Notes: generated by a model not told the origin, from the sequence alone. Positions 25,186-38,870 are shown, counted from the stretch's first letter. The stretch is DNA of 64,000 bases from Aphis gossypii (GCF_020184175.1 NC_065531.1:27487213-27551212); one strand, 5' to 3'. Translations and numbers: made by a program.

Positions 25186-26831
25186 ATATTTTGTTACGTA
25201 TTATTTCAAAACAACAAATAGTTTTTTTAAATTAACAAGATAACATTTTTTTCGTATCAACAAAATATTAATTTTCATAGTAACATACTCCCAATATTAA
25301 TCATTATTTTATTAATTTACTTAGATTTTCATTAATTTAATTGTGATTTTCTATCTATACTCATTATAAAATGAATAGCAAACATCGATAAAATATTTTT
25401 GGAAACTTACTTCATACCTTTTGCAAGTAATAAGACTGCAATTAAATTAGATTATTGTATAATCAATATTACGCATCAATTCACTTCTTCCCGTATTATA
25501 CGCCACCGTGATTGTTGTGTCCTTGTGATCCTGTAATATATGATATATCATATATGTAATAAAAGAATATATCATGTATAGATAATTTGCTTGTACGAGT
25601 CAAAGTTAAAGTTAAACTTAATATATTTTTTATTTTATTTATGGTTTGTCATTATTGTTGTCATTATTTCATAAGTATTTATAGCTAAAGTACTTTTGTA
25701 CTTTTTAAAATAAGCAATGAATACAAAAAAAAAATGATCTCAAATTTACTTACTTATCTTGAATCTGTTAATTAATTTGTTCGAATTTGTTTAAATTATA
25801 CTTATATTAATTTAATATAATTAAAAACCAACAATAAATAAGCTATTTCAAACATAACCGTGTATTATGTAACAGGTGATAATATAAATTGAGTAAATCA
25901 TTTTTTAGTAATTAGATTTTTGTTTGCAAACATGCATATGTAGAACATTTATTAAAACATAATAAAACCATAAACAACAAAATATGAAAGAATACAGTTC
26001 AGAATTATTTTTTTTTAACCAACATGAAATTTATTCATCCAAATGTATCATTGTTTGATAAAGAAAAAATTGATCTAACAATACATAAAGGTTTTAGTAA
26101 AGAATTCACCTCTAACTGACATCATTGAGTTTTGAAATCTTAGGCCAATCGATCGCAGATAAAAATACAATATTCTTTTCGAGATCAACTATACGAATCA
26201 GCATTATAACTTATTTAAAACCAGGGATTTTGTTTGGCATCTGTCGAGATGACAATGTTCGATTGTGGCGCTCAAAGCTCTCACCCTACAGTAATGCCAA
26301 TTTTCCAGTACTTTTTTATCCTTATTTATCTCACTTACTCATCTTCCGATCTTTGTCATGTCAAGTTTTCATACAATCAACTAACTGTTTAGTCTAGGTA
26401 CAAGTATTTTTTTCCTAATCGTGATTCCCAGTAAATTAATTTTACAAACCCTGTATAATGTATATTATATTTTTTTCATTGATACAAAAAGAGATGAAAT
26501 TTCTACCACAAACATTAACTTTAAAAAAAATGTCCAATATATAGGTTTCAAAAGAACCTATTATTCATTTAAAAATATACGTATACAATTTAAATTAAAT
26601 TTCTTAAATATATATATATATTTATTTACTTTTAACAAAATCCTCATATGTAACTAATACCAACGTATGTATAGTAAAATAGTATAGAGAGATTTGTGAA
26701 AGGAATGAATTTTCAATTTATTATTAAATAATTGTTATTATTGTATAAATATATGATATTACAATTTATTTTAATTGAGGTTATTATATTTAAAAAGGTG
26801 TATTTGGTTATTTCAATTTAAATATTTTTTA
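25186..26831. other. AT-rich DNA, no gene seen
   Basis: Contains a 20-bp perfect palindrome at 25536-25555 (ATATATGATATATCATATAT). The 90-codon plus frame at 26125-26397 lies in a slightly richer patch but is not recognisable. The frame at 26421-26657 is K/N/I-biased and probably chance. Confidence 0.5.
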
Positions 26832-27179
26832 GATTTAAATGATGTCTATATAACCTACGGAATCCAGCTCAAACTAAACCCTCTAACATAAGCTACAACT
26901 AAACCTCCCAATTCAAATACATCCTTCATATCATTAAAGCCCTATACTATGTATCTAACCACGCTAATGATCTCTTTATATTTTTTTGCACAAGAATTGG
27001 CCAATACTTTTTATAAAAGATTTTATCCCCATTTACAAAACCATCACAACCTATTCGTAACTGAGTTATTTAGCCCCTATTATTCCTGGTTACCTGTAAA
27101 AAACTTAAAACGAAAATTGTGCTATGACTATCTGAATAAGACTACTTTTGATGTGAAGGCCTTTCTAATCATCACTTAG
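26832..27179 (+). mobile_element. 3' remnant of a jockey-like non-LTR retrotransposon ORF2
   Basis: One plus frame runs from 26832 to the TAG at 27177-27179, interrupted by TAA at 26889-26891. It carries landmarks of the region after the reverse transcriptase in jockey-clade ORF2 proteins: TYGIQL (26853-26870), then a degenerate ATTKPPNSN that fits the usual AKPSN segment, then NTFYKRFYPHLQNHHN, and a basic end LKRKLCYDYL that fits the LKR-rich C-terminus. The internal stop, the loss of the usual WG after GIQL and the absence of the catalytic reverse-transcriptase domain upstream show a 5'-truncated dead copy. The family call is from remembered motif order, not a search. Confidence 0.6.
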
Positions 27180-29149
27180 AATCAACTAAAAATCCATCGT
27201 ATAGTACTAGCATTTATTTTGGATAATTATTTTATAGAGTGATTAAAAAAAATTAAGTTAAAAACAAATATATACTTGATTTAAATACAACAGAATAATT
27301 TAAAAACAAAACAAAATTTGAGACGTTTGTTAATTTATATAAATTTGACATTCGACTTTAATAAAATTATGGTATTAGAATTAATGTATTTATTTACAAA
27401 CTAATATACCTAATGGTATTATTTTAATGTTTAAATAATAACTAATCATAAAAACTAACTAAAAATATACAAAAGTGTGTACAAATAATATACATAAAGT
27501 AGTTTTCAAGAGAAATATTTTCGAATTTTTATTTGTATAAATAACCCTCTTCTCATTCACACACAAACACACATTTAAGTACAATATGTATAAATTAGCC
27601 TGAAAAAAGTAACCCAGCTTAATGGCAATCTCTATTTCCTACTATGAAAAGACTAAACACTAATACATTTATTACACTACTTTATTTTTAAAAATAATTA
27701 AAAACACTAAGAAAAATTATACAAATGTGGTTCATTCTTATCTGAGAATCTAATATTAAATATATTAATGTATGAAATCTAAAATTATACCATACAAATA
27801 TTATACTTATGATACAATCATTATAATATTTTACTTGTCATGCTTTAAAACCATTTTTAAGTGAAACACCATAATATTATTTATTTTTATATATTGACAA
27901 ATACACTAAAAAAAGGATGATAATCTTAACAATAAATTAGCATTATTAAAAAAACACACATAAATATTAAAAAAAATCACTCTACTTAAAATATTAAATT
28001 AAACAAGACGTTAATAAAAAAAAAAATTTAAAAAACTGTTTTTTAATTGTATATACCTATTAATATTACTTAATAGTTAATACAAAATGAAAAAAAAGCT
28101 TATAAAATATGAAATTTCCATACCTATTTAAACAACTGTAAAGTGTATGATTGCTAGCTACGTGAAACTAATTATGTCTATATAATCAATACGTTCAATT
28201 ATTTATTACAAAAATATGTAACAAAACAATAGGTATATTATGGAATTAAAGTATCTAAGTGAACATCCGCGTTTATCAATATTTATGTATGGTCAACAGT
28301 TTGATATTAATTTTTTTAGAGTAAACATATTTAAAGATCGATTTCCATCGATATTAATTTTCACTAAGTTTTGCAGTTTAATAACTACGTGGAAAATTGA
28401 TTTTATATTTTTCAGTAAAAATTTCATTAACTTTATTCCTTTGTCTGGCCAATATTATAACCACGTATATAAGCAAATCAAATGAATTCGAGCAATGTTC
28501 TTTTGTGAACATATAACCATGTTATGGAAAGTTATTTATTGTTTTACGAATATGAGTTTCACACTCACTAACCCTCTTTCAACGTGCCTATCTCCATATT
28601 CAAAATAACGTTTGAATATTAATATTCACGTGTGTGCGTATTCTTGGGTTTGATGCAGTGCCATCTTCTTTTGTGGTTGAATCCACCACGTGTTGTTTGA
28701 AAATTAAGCTTAACATTTTAAATCAGCGCTTGTTTGATATGAATTAATCAAGTAGATGCGCAATTTTAAAATTGTTCATACAACTGGAATTGAACCAATA
28801 ACAATGTATAGAAACTAATAAAGAAATGAATATGACGGATAACTAAACTTCTGAACATAAAATAATTGAAAAAAATAATTCGAAATTGATTGTAGAATTT
28901 ATTTATGCAAGGTACCTTCTCATATTCATTTAAATAATTACTATATCTATATTATGTTTAATTTTTAAGGATTACTTAAATTATACCTATCTTAACTTTC
29001 TCTGGCTTAAGTTTTAATTATTATTTTTTATTTAAAATTTATAATTTTTTATTTAATTCACTGCATTATTTTTATATTGATATCACAGTATTATTGCAAT
29101 GAAAATATTTTTAAATCAATTTTAACTTCCCTTTATTCTTCACATTAAT
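27180..29149. other. AT-rich DNA, no gene seen
   Basis: Frames such as 28240-28485 are AT-biased. The patch at 28490-28720 is richer and unique-looking, with CACGTG-type words (ATTCACGTGTGTGCG, CCACCACGTGTTG), but has no open frame. Confidence 0.5.
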
Positions 29150-29330
29150 CGAGTAGTCTTTCTAATGAGTGCTAGTTTTGAATTGAATGATATATCATTC
29201 TTTACGAACAACGATTCTGGGCAGACACGATCTGTCAACTTACATTACTAACTATATTTCATAATATATTTTTTGATATTTTTATTAAAGCGATTTATTT
29301 TATTTTTAAAACTGCGATAAGTTAATTTAT
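29150..29330 (+). repeat. Fragment of the aphid-type CGATTCTG repeat family
   Basis: AACAACGATTCTGGGCAGAC (about 29207-29226) followed by ACGATCTGTCAAC matches the head of the family (a CGATTCTGAGCGGA word, then a GTCTGTCA word). It is followed by AT-rich tail sequence. Confidence 0.5.
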
Positions 29331-30071
29331 TTTTTTCAGAATACATTGGATTTGTTAAATTATTTGTATTTAATTATTGAAATAATAAATATTTATACCA
29401 TATAACATAAGTTTGTAACATTTTATACATTACTGTAAATATAGTAAAACAGTGTGGATGTATTCATTTAGATTAAATATATATAAAGAATTAATCTTCA
29501 TATTTTTAAAATTGTATTGTGTATAGTAAAATTTATAATATTTATAAAAGTTTTAATTACTATTGAATATATATTTTTTTAATTGTAACATAATAATTAA
29601 CATCGTAAATCGTCATTCAAATCAGTAATTTCGTAAGAAATCTAACAAAAAATATATATAAAAATATTTTAATTCCAGAATGAACTACTTAAAACTTATA
29701 AAGAACATTTTATCAATAATAATAAATTAATTAATTTGAATAATTTAGCAATAAAAATGCATGATGTTATACATAATTATTTAATACAAAACACTTATAA
29801 TTTATAATTTTTCACGATTTTAACGAATTTTGTAAAAACTTGTACTTTATCAAATGCGTATTAAAAAATAATTGTTTATGATATTGTGCAGTTATATAAA
29901 AACAATTTACAAAGGATCTTGTATTAAATTTCCAAAAACTTTGACCAATTTATATTGATCAAAAAAAAAAAAAAAAAAACTAAAAAAAAATCAAAAAGTT
30001 ATCATGCCTAAAGACAGCTCAAAAAAGTCAAAATATTTAAAGAACTATACCATGAGTAGAAAATTATAATA
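29331..30071. other. AT-rich DNA with repeat debris
   Basis: Includes a 19-base A run at about 29961-29979. GGATCTTGTATTAAATTTCC near 29916 reads, reversed, as a TACAAGATCC member of the dispersed family. Confidence 0.5.
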
Positions 30072-30413
30072 AAGTCAAACTTAGTTAACTGGAAGTTGAA
30101 AAGACCGATAAAAAAGTTCAAGTTACCCAAGAATTCAAATAACCCAAAAACAAAAAACAAAAATAAAATTTCAAAATATTTATTTTATTAAAACAGTACA
30201 ATATATTATTTACTATTTATTTATATATATAATTTATATCATTTTAAAAATGTATAAACAAAAAAAATGTAACTACGAGCTATTCATGAAAATATTCTAG
30301 CTAAACAAGATATTTTTGTATGATTTAAATAGGAAATTTTAGAAACCGAGAAAAAGTTCACGGTAAATCATTGGTTTCGTGGCAGAGAACTTTGAATTTA
30401 TCGCGTTTGACTG
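30072..30413. mobile_element. Pogo/Tigger-like non-autonomous element, 342 bp
   Basis: The left end (30072) reads AAGTCAAACTTAGTTAACTG. The right end, reverse-complemented from 30413, reads CAGTCAAACGCGATAAATTC. Both continue into AAGTT/AGTTC words, and GAACTTTTTCTCGG on the right mirrors GACCGATAAAAAAGTTC on the left. TA dinucleotides flank both ends (30070-30071 and 30414-30415), as expected for a Tc1/mariner-superfamily target duplication. CAGT-starting, AAGTTC-rich ends are typical of pogo/Tigger elements. There is no transposase frame inside, so it is a MITE-like deletion derivative. Arms are well diverged, so it is old. Confidence 0.65.
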
Positions 30414-30429
30414 TATAACCATTTTGTAG

Positions 30430-30830
30430 AAATTTAATTATCTATATTTATTCTAAATTCGTTTTTAAATTTCAACACAAAAATTGTTTGTATAGAAATA
30501 ATTAATATATGGTGAATAACCATTATCATAAAAATTTAAACTTCAAACGGTCATAAAAAATTTATTTGAAATTTCAATAAATGTTTTTTATAAAGGTTTT
30601 TAGAACTCGTAAAGAATCTTGTAACAATTTTCAATTCATTGACTAAACATTTTTTATGAATTTCTAACTACAAAATTAAGAGTATGATTTTTGAGATTTT
30701 AATGAATTTTGTTAAAATTCTAACTTTCAATCCTTTTAAAAAAATTTTTTGACTATAAATTTTTTTTTTTTATTAACTGAGAAATGAAAAATTTACTAAG
30801 AATCTTGTATTTGCCAGAATTATTACTCAC
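30430..30830 (-). repeat. Reverse copy of the TACAAGATTCC repeat family
   Basis: AATTTCTAACTACAAAAT (30660-30677) is the exact reverse complement of ATTTTGTAGTTAGAAATT at 40654-40671. Next to it, AAAGAATCTTGTAACAATTT reverses to the TACAAGATTCT word seen in the same relative position at about 40713. A second AAGAATCTTGTATTTGCC lies near 30799-30816. The copy runs opposite to the one at 40 kb. Confidence 0.6.
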
Positions 30831-33464
30831 TTATAATTTTTTTTATCAAAATGTATACTAAATGTATAACTATATTTATTTAATTTCAACTGTCTATAAA
30901 TTTTAATTACAACAAAATAAAAAAATAAAACGGATGAAAAATTTGTTTATTATAAAAATTCACGTTTTTCTTTAAAAAATTACTATACTTTTATAATATA
31001 TCACTTAATTATATCTTATAATCTAAAATTACCGTACCTTATTAAAAAAATTTACACCATTGGCAATCTTTTTTTGCATAAATTATTTTGAATAAAAATA
31101 AAGCTATTGTAAACACTTCGGGATTTATTGTTAACTAATTCATTTTCCTCAGACGATGAAAAATATCATTAAGGCACTTTATTGCGAGTATAAATTAATA
31201 AAAAAATCATAATATTCTACAATATTCTACATTATTGACAATTTCAATAAGCTCTAATATATGAATCTGTATAGGTATAAAAATATATACCTTAATGAAA
31301 ACTTCGTCATTATTCGGCTAACTCTTTTTGAAAAATACAAAAACCAAAATACTTTCAACCTTTTTCACGAGATAAAAAGTTTTTTTTTTTTTAATAATTA
31401 TTCACAATGAAAATTCAAAAACCTTCAGTCGATTTTCAAGGTTTAAATTTTTTCTAAACCTCAGTTAAGGTTTTTACAATATAAATGTCAATATTATTAT
31501 ATTAATTATTTTATGTATAGATTTTTTTATTTAATACAGTCAAATCCTTTAATTTTAAAAATATTCACCCAATAAAAGTTATTTCATCAGCAGTATTTAC
31601 TTTTGAAATTTAAAATAATACAAATGCTGATTATTTAAGATTATATTGAAAAAACCAATATTAAGAAGAATTTAATCACTTAAGGCACATTTTACATTAT
31701 TGAAAAAACTACAAAAAAAAGTAATACAATATCATGATTTTTAAATAGGCAGTAATCTGCTAACATTTCTTAGTCATTAATGATTACTAAAATATTACAT
31801 TTTAATATTGAATATTCATTGAAAATTATTTCTACTTTCCATCAAATTATTTTTAAATAATATAATAAACGTAACGAAATTATATTTATTTATTATGTAT
31901 ATGCAAAATAACATGCATAAAATAAAAATTAATGAAAATAATTTTTATTATTTTTTTCCGTGTTGCATAATGATTACAATTATTTTAAAATATTATATTG
32001 TACCACTAAACAAATTTAGTTTAACTTTTAACAGTTTCATTGAATTGTTAACTTGGTGAACTTCTAAAAATTTTTTGTAAATAAAAAACAAATTTTAAGC
32101 TGTTAGTTAATTTTTAGTTTTTTATTATGTCATATAAAAAACATAAAGTAACTACATTGGGTTTTATAATTTTACATTATAAAAAATAAATCATTTATTT
32201 TGTAATCATTAAGATAACATATAAACATGTTAAATAAATTCGATAAGTTTTGTTAGTTTTGTAATTTAAAAGTTGTCGCCTACTTGTATACATAATATTG
32301 TAGAAATCAGTTTATCTTATAATGAATTAAATTTTCAAATTGCAATTCTATAATAAATCTTCAAAAATTTTATTTCAACTAATCGGTAAATCTTTATCTT
32401 TGGATTATCTGTTTGTGACAGATTTAAAATGTAGTGGCAGACACGTGAAACATCTCATTATTTGCCTCACTACTTGTTTCGTTGTCTAATGGAAAATCAA
32501 ATATTTGATTAAACTGAATTTCGTTTAAAAATAGCTGTAAATAAAATAACACATAATTATTATTTTTAAATTAAATTTTTACAGACTTCACTGTATTATG
32601 AATAAGATTCATAAATTAAATTTAACTATGTACTTAGTCAAAAATAAATATAATAGCCGAATTACTCGGATTCACCCATGTGTATTTTTTTCATATTTAT
32701 TATTTTAAAATATTACGAATAACATAGTTGAGTGCAAAATAGTAAAAAAGAAAAGGAAATATCGATATTTTGGGGTTGTTGTGATATCAATCTATATTGA
32801 TGTATTAGCGATGAATGTTGTTAATATTTTACCTAAACATAATATTTTTTTTTATTTCTTTCTTACTTCACATTTAGTTTATTCGAGGAACCACTATTTA
32901 ACAATCAAGTTCGTTCGTTGTGTAGTTTTTTTTGTCTTATAATTTATATAAATTTAAATTTATTTTTCTAGCCACTTATTTATTAATTAGCATAATATTA
33001 TAAAACTGTTATTAGCATAATGTATTGTAATATATGTAATATATGTAATTGCATTTTAAACTTATTTTAGATTTTATCAAAACTGAAATGATTGCTGGAA
33101 TTGAAAGAAGCTGTTGAGGTTTGAGCATGTTTGTTCAGTTCCTTAAAACTTGACTTTTTGTTTTAATTATTTTTTTAGTAGAATACTTAAACATATAATT
33201 TAGGTAAATATTTAAAAATTATATGTATAAGATTTTTTAGTATTCATTTCCAAGAATGTTCAATAAATTTTTATCTCAATTGTTTGACTAATGAAGTTTC
33301 AACATCCTCGAGTTAAATTAATTGACATGTATCAACAGTGATAATCTATCGAGTAACTTTACTTATATTACTATTATTCCTTGCTTCAATGTATTCTCCT
33401 ATAATGCATCCCTGATCTGAGAAGATTCTTAGCAATTTATGTAAATAATTTGGCTATTGGATAG
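30831..33464. other. AT-rich DNA, no gene seen
   Basis: A run of very AT-rich sequence with many short A/T homopolymers. No supported feature. Confidence 0.55.
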
Positions 33465-33759
33465 CTATACAAATCTCGAAAGACGCCTTTATTGGGTGCC
33501 AGTGATGACGATGAAAATGGTTATGTAAATTTTGAAAACCCAGTAAGTGCGATCCTACAGCACCTAATGACGTCGTCGCAGTGGAAAACAATACACAATA
33601 TGTGCAATGCCTACTACCGAGAGCAAACAAAAGCGCTCGGCTATAGGATCGGATGGTGGTAGCAGTAGTGGTTCGGAGTCAATTTGCAGCGTAGATCCAA
33701 ACCCGCCTTATTTACAATACGATTGCACGCCCAGTACACCCAGACAATATTTGGCATAA
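33465..33759 (+). pseudogene. Coding-like island in three successive frames; possible exon plus C-terminal tail
   Basis: The frame starting at 33465 reads SRKTPLLGASDDDENGYVNF and reaches CCA followed by GTAAGT (33543-33548), a consensus donor; ATAG at 33461-33464 could be its acceptor, giving a 78-nt exon. Alternatively, reading passes by two -1 shifts into NDVVAVENNTQYVQC (second frame) and then into a 50-codon ATG frame at 33607-33759 rich in S, G and P that ends in TPRQYLA and TAA. The acidic, serine-rich, proline-rich composition resembles a disordered cytoplasmic tail; PLL next to an acidic run could be a sorting-type motif. Either this is the last coding part of a gene broken by indels, or a real small exon followed by conserved intron. 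The family is not recognised. Confidence 0.4.
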
Positions 33760-34780
33760 TGAAGGATTCAAACGGGCGCAATCAGTTTGAATCTGATAAA
33801 AAAAAATACGAGACAGAGAAAGAGGGGCAAGAAAGAAGTGAATAAGTAAATAAAACTAGAAATAAAAAGATGCAAAGGTATAAACAGTACACCCTTTGGT
33901 TAGAATCTACAATATTTGAACAGTTTATATATTTTAACGAGTACGGTAGGTAGAGCATAAGACTAGACTATATTGTCGTTGCAAGGTACAGTTAATGCTG
34001 AACGTCCGACGCTTATGCAATATTATAATATATATAAACAATAAACATACTTATTAAATTTAAATAATTTCCCATCATTCCAAAGAAGTCATTCAATCTG
34101 TATTAATGGATTAACATTTTAAAATAACAAACTTTTCCATGAATAGCATTTCATAGTTCAGCAGGTTTAGATTAATGCAAAAGTAAACGATACACGTGTA
34201 CTTGACTTCTAAAATTAAAGTGCTCCACAGTTCATAAATTATTTTCTAAAATACATTATATTAAAAAAAAAAAAAAATTACTTTTAAACATTATTATTGA
34301 GTGAGTACTAAGTAAATTATAACAATATAAACAATATCTATATCTCATAACAAGAAAATAACCAAGTTGGAACGTTAATTATAACCTATACTATTTTAAG
34401 TCATCAATTATACGAGAATAAAATATATAACTATGCCAAGAGTAAGGCAATATTAATAGGAGCGATAAAAATAAATCATAAAAATGTACTGTCATTGAAC
34501 ACATTTTTAGACAAAATATTTGATAAATCAAAATTCTTTAAATTTTTTGTTATAGTGTACAATGTATACACATACAAATATACAATCTTAAAATATATAC
34601 GTATACAATTGTAATACAATTTAGAACAATTTATTTAATGCTTGAATAATGTACGTATCTCATATAAGTAAAATGTAATAAAATTTTTACCAAGTATGAT
34701 ATTTACTTTTAATTTTGCTATAATGTCATTAATGACACATTATATTATTTTGATAATATTGAATAGTATTTTATTATATT
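33760..34780. other. Purine-rich then AT-rich DNA, no gene seen
   Basis: 33795-33850 is purine-rich (GAGACAGAGAAAGAGGGGCA). It is followed by ordinary AT-rich DNA with an A run at about 34262-34277. Confidence 0.5.
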
Positions 34781-34936
34781 ATGTCGTTCATCCGCTTTGA
34801 CCCGTATAGTGTATACCAATATGACACACCACACAACATCGACAACTGCCAGTCAATATCAACGCCCCTCCTGTCTTATCGGATGCCACAGGCTCAAATC
34901 TATAGCAGAGTATCTATTAATGAGCCTATTCAATAG
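34781..34936 (+). CDS. Possible 51-residue small open frame
   Basis: The frame starts with ATG at 34781 (MSFIRFDPYSVYQYD) and ends with TAG at 34934. It lies in a richer patch within AT-rich DNA and has a balanced, Y/Q/S/P-containing composition without low complexity. A longer frame (34797-35009, 70 codons) overlaps it in another phase, so at most one is real. No signal peptide or family motif is seen and no splice signals are convincing. It could equally be chance in a conserved island. Confidence 0.2.
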   Translation: MSFIRFDPYSVYQYDTPHNIDNCQSISTPLLSYRMPQAQIYSRVSINEPIQ

Positions 34937-35399
34937 TTTTTCCCGAAAAATTCTGAAACTAGGCATCCTTACACGGCTTACACACTCTTACTACAATAAC
35001 ACCGGATGAACATAACCAGATCTAATTAATTTTCTTTTTTATATTATAATATGGTGAAAACATTTAAATAGACCACCTAATGAAATTCTGCAAAATATTT
35101 CCAATAATTTGTACTGAAAATTACCTGAACCTAAATTACCAATTACCTAAATAGATTCAATTTTTGACAGAAATAAAGTATATATAATATAGCTATAGCA
35201 CAAAGCGTAAACTAAACAATTTTTAGAAATTGGTTTTCAAACTTGACTTTTTGTTCACTTTTAGTTACTATAAACTGAACTATTAAATTTGATTAATGCA
35301 AAAATATATATTAATCGATTTTGGATTTAATGAAAATTATTTTATTTTAATAGATGAGTTTTGTTTAATAGGTACCTGTACATAAATATCCTGTTAAAA

Positions 35400-36000
35400 T
35401 ACCCTAGAACCCATTTAAATACAGACCCCTAACACTCTGCCAATGACTCGATTTTTACTTCAAAGTTCCCGAAATGACTATGATATAGATCTCAAACTAC
35501 TTGCAGTAGTTACCGGTTTTTCGTGTTACATACAGCTTCGCGTTATAAATCGTACATCCCGGCAGTTGATTTCTTAGACGACGCAGCATCGTTTGAAATC
35601 GACACACAAACTTACATATTGCTTGCGTCAAGCATTTACGTATATAGTACAATACTACAATGTACATACCGACGGGCTCGGTCACAGCAACACTGAGGCT
35701 CCGTTTAAAATCGATTTCCGGCAAAAGAGAACTCAAGAGTCAAGAGCCATACCTTTCAAACGAATTACATGTTGTATGCTACCCCATGACGAGATGTTAA
35801 AGAGACAGATGAAGAATGAAGTAACGGAGAGGTGCCGAGATCGTTAAACCATGTAAGAAATTCAAAAAGTTATATTTAACACCTTTGCGTATCGATAATC
35901 AAAACACAATTAATGTAATCGTATAACCGCGGTAATATTTTTCGAATTTTTCATGTTTAATAATATTGACGTAGAATTTGAATACTGTTGTTTAATATTC
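35400..36000. other. GC-elevated island with open frames on both strands
   Basis: The richest part, 35490-35850, is open on plus at 35593-35847 and also at 35660-35800 (46 codons from ATG, MYIPTGSVTATLRLRLKS), and on minus at 35736-35497 (SSLLPEIDFKRSLSVAVTEP). On the minus strand the last of these is followed by GTATGT at about 35669, a weak donor. Mutually overlapping frames mean at most one is genuine. I cannot choose, and a conserved non-coding island explains all of them. Confidence 0.35.
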
Positions 36001-38870
36001 GATTTTGGATTGATACATTTAAAGTTATACTTAATAAATTCGTGTTTTATACACATTTGTGCTAGAATAAACGTAAATGCATCGTCAACAAAATCAACTA
36101 AACAACTGTCATTATAATAAGACGTTTCCCTTGCATTAGGTGCCTATACTATTCCGATTCTCGTTATCTAATTGGTGTACATCCCTTCTCTTTTTTTGAC
36201 AGATTTCTTTGAGAAAAAAACAAAACTAAAATAAAAAAGAAAGTTTCTTTCCTTCGTTTTATAGCTTTGCATAAAATCTCATTCCATTACAAATCCGAAC
36301 CGACCATGCACAAAAATAGTTAACAACTGTACCTACTGATAACCTCGAAGTCACGCTTGTTGTATGATCATTTTTGCCATAATATATTAAAATTTAAAAC
36401 CGAACCAATGGATATTATTGATGTGATTTATCGAATCACTTATTTAGGAAACCCTTAAAATTTTTACTCTGAAAGTCAGAAATCATTGACATATTATGCT
36501 TAATGTATAATGTACAACTATTACCACGGATACAACCTAATTTAAACCATTAAATGCAACTTAATTCAAACATAATGAAAAATAATGGTTTTAACTAGAT
36601 ATTTTGTTATTTTACTTTATTAAAAAAATATTTTTATTCCTTTTTACTTGACATTTTTAAAGGTAAGTACGACACCTCGAGAAGTATTATTTTCTTTTAT
36701 TTTAATTTGAAGCAAATTAAAAGTATTATATAATTTTCAAACAATTTACTATTTTAAAATGCTTACAAGTCATAACTGAGTTTTGAAATCTAAAAAAAAA
36801 GCTTTCAAAATGCTCCAAATAATTATTTTGCCTTTAATTTAATAATAAAAAAAAAATAATATTAAAAACAATAGAAGAAAATTATGAATAACTAGAATTT
36901 TACATAATTTAAAATTTGCTATAAGTATTATATGTTAGTACGATGGAGATAACATTTGTGAGTATAATTTTCATTAAATGTAAAAAGTCCAAAACATTTT
37001 TATTCAAACAAATTATAAAAGCAAAATTTGTATAACGTTTTAATTCAAAATAATATTTAAATTTAATTTTTTTTTCAAATTATAGCCTTGATAAAAATAG
37101 TCGTCCACACCTTTATTTATACCTTATACTGACTATTATACCCAGTTTTTGTACAATACAATTTAATAGTATAAATGTCTTAATTTTTTAATCTTTTACG
37201 AATTCTACTTTGAAAATACACCAGGTATTTTAAAACAACAATTTATATATAATCTCGATAGACCAATAAAAAAATTAAATAAAAAAAAAACTTTATTCAA
37301 TTTTATATTAAATAATTTTATTCTACTCAGGATTTACTGTAAAACCTAAGTATATTTATATATTTCGTTACCATGCCAAAATAAAACGTTTATCTTTGTA
37401 TCATATAGCTGGTGAGTGTTTTAGGTCTTTAGGATATTATACGCTGGCACTTTATTAAAAGAAAATACGGCTTTCTCTCGTTTTTTTTATTAACCTTTTC
37501 CTGACTAAGAAACACATTTTTATCGTACTACTTTGACGTTGCAGGATAATAAAATGGAGACTGTCAGAAAAATGAAATATATCAGTTTCCTGGAGAAAAA
37601 TTTACACTAGCCTAAAGATTTATATAAAAAACTATCATAACCCTTGGCTGCAATCAAATTACAATTATGAGTTTAATTTTTAATTTAATTTTTTGAAATT
37701 CAATCACTTTTATCACTTTTTAGCATCTAAACATTGCAATTATTATAATTATTTTTTTTTATGTAAAATCATCAAAAACTAGAATTATTTTATAAATTTA
37801 TATTTTTTACTCCCACATTTCTACTGACCCGAAAACCAATAACAACATTTAAATGAGTTTAAAATTAGAATAGGTGCTCATTTAAATAACAATAACGATT
37901 TAATTTAAATTATAAAAATAAAATAATAAAATAATTAAGTTATTTAGTAAGAATAAATTACCTTAAGGTACTTAATTATGTACATCATACATGAATTATA
38001 CTTATTTGTTTAATATTTGTTCAATTTTTAACTCATCACTTATAATAAGTGATGTTTTTTACATTGATAGAGGGAATTAGAACTCAGAACAATAGTTTTT
38101 TTTTTAGAATACTTAGGATATTAATTTAAGAAATAAAAAGATAATAAAATATATTAAATAGGTGTTTTTCAACTTTATGAATATTTTAGTAAAAATGCTA
38201 TACAAGATTAGGAGGAATTAAATAGTAGAAAAATTAAAAAAACGAGAATACATTTAATTATTATACAAAATTAATAATTTATTACTTAATTAATAAAAGA
38301 ATAAAATATAAAATATAGATTTTCTAAAATATAAATGCTACCTACCTACTGAGTTGTGAGTTGTGGTGGAAATATGATCTAACCAACTATTATATAGGAG
38401 TGTATATAGACAATATTTATTGATCTGGTAATGTATATTATGTTTAACCTATAAAATTTTATCATCTGAGTAATTTTATATTTTTGTTATACTTGACTTA
38501 TATTATAATTATATCATATTGACACTTAATACACGAGGAAACAAAATGTGTGTTATTTTAGTTATTTAACTTTTAACCATTATAATATCATGAATGTATT
38601 TAATATTTTAATAAGAAGAATAATAATATTGTATTCATAAGTACTTAATTACCTAAACATAATGTTCAATTTTTAAAATTAATTTATCAAATTTAAATGT
38701 TTTATGATAATAATATTAATACTATTAATATCACGCCATGCGATTAATTGTCAAATAGCTAAACTAACAATAAAATCATCTATAACAACGTGTTTTTTCT
38801 TCTTCATGTCGGTTATCTTCCTTATAGAATAATTATTTTCACTGATTCAATCTAAATTATATCATATAGG
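36001..38870. other. AT-rich DNA, no gene seen
   Basis: Only a small perfect hairpin stands out: CATCACTTA at 38034-38042 pairing with 38046-38054 across a 3-base loop. A run near 37281-37291. Confidence 0.55.
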
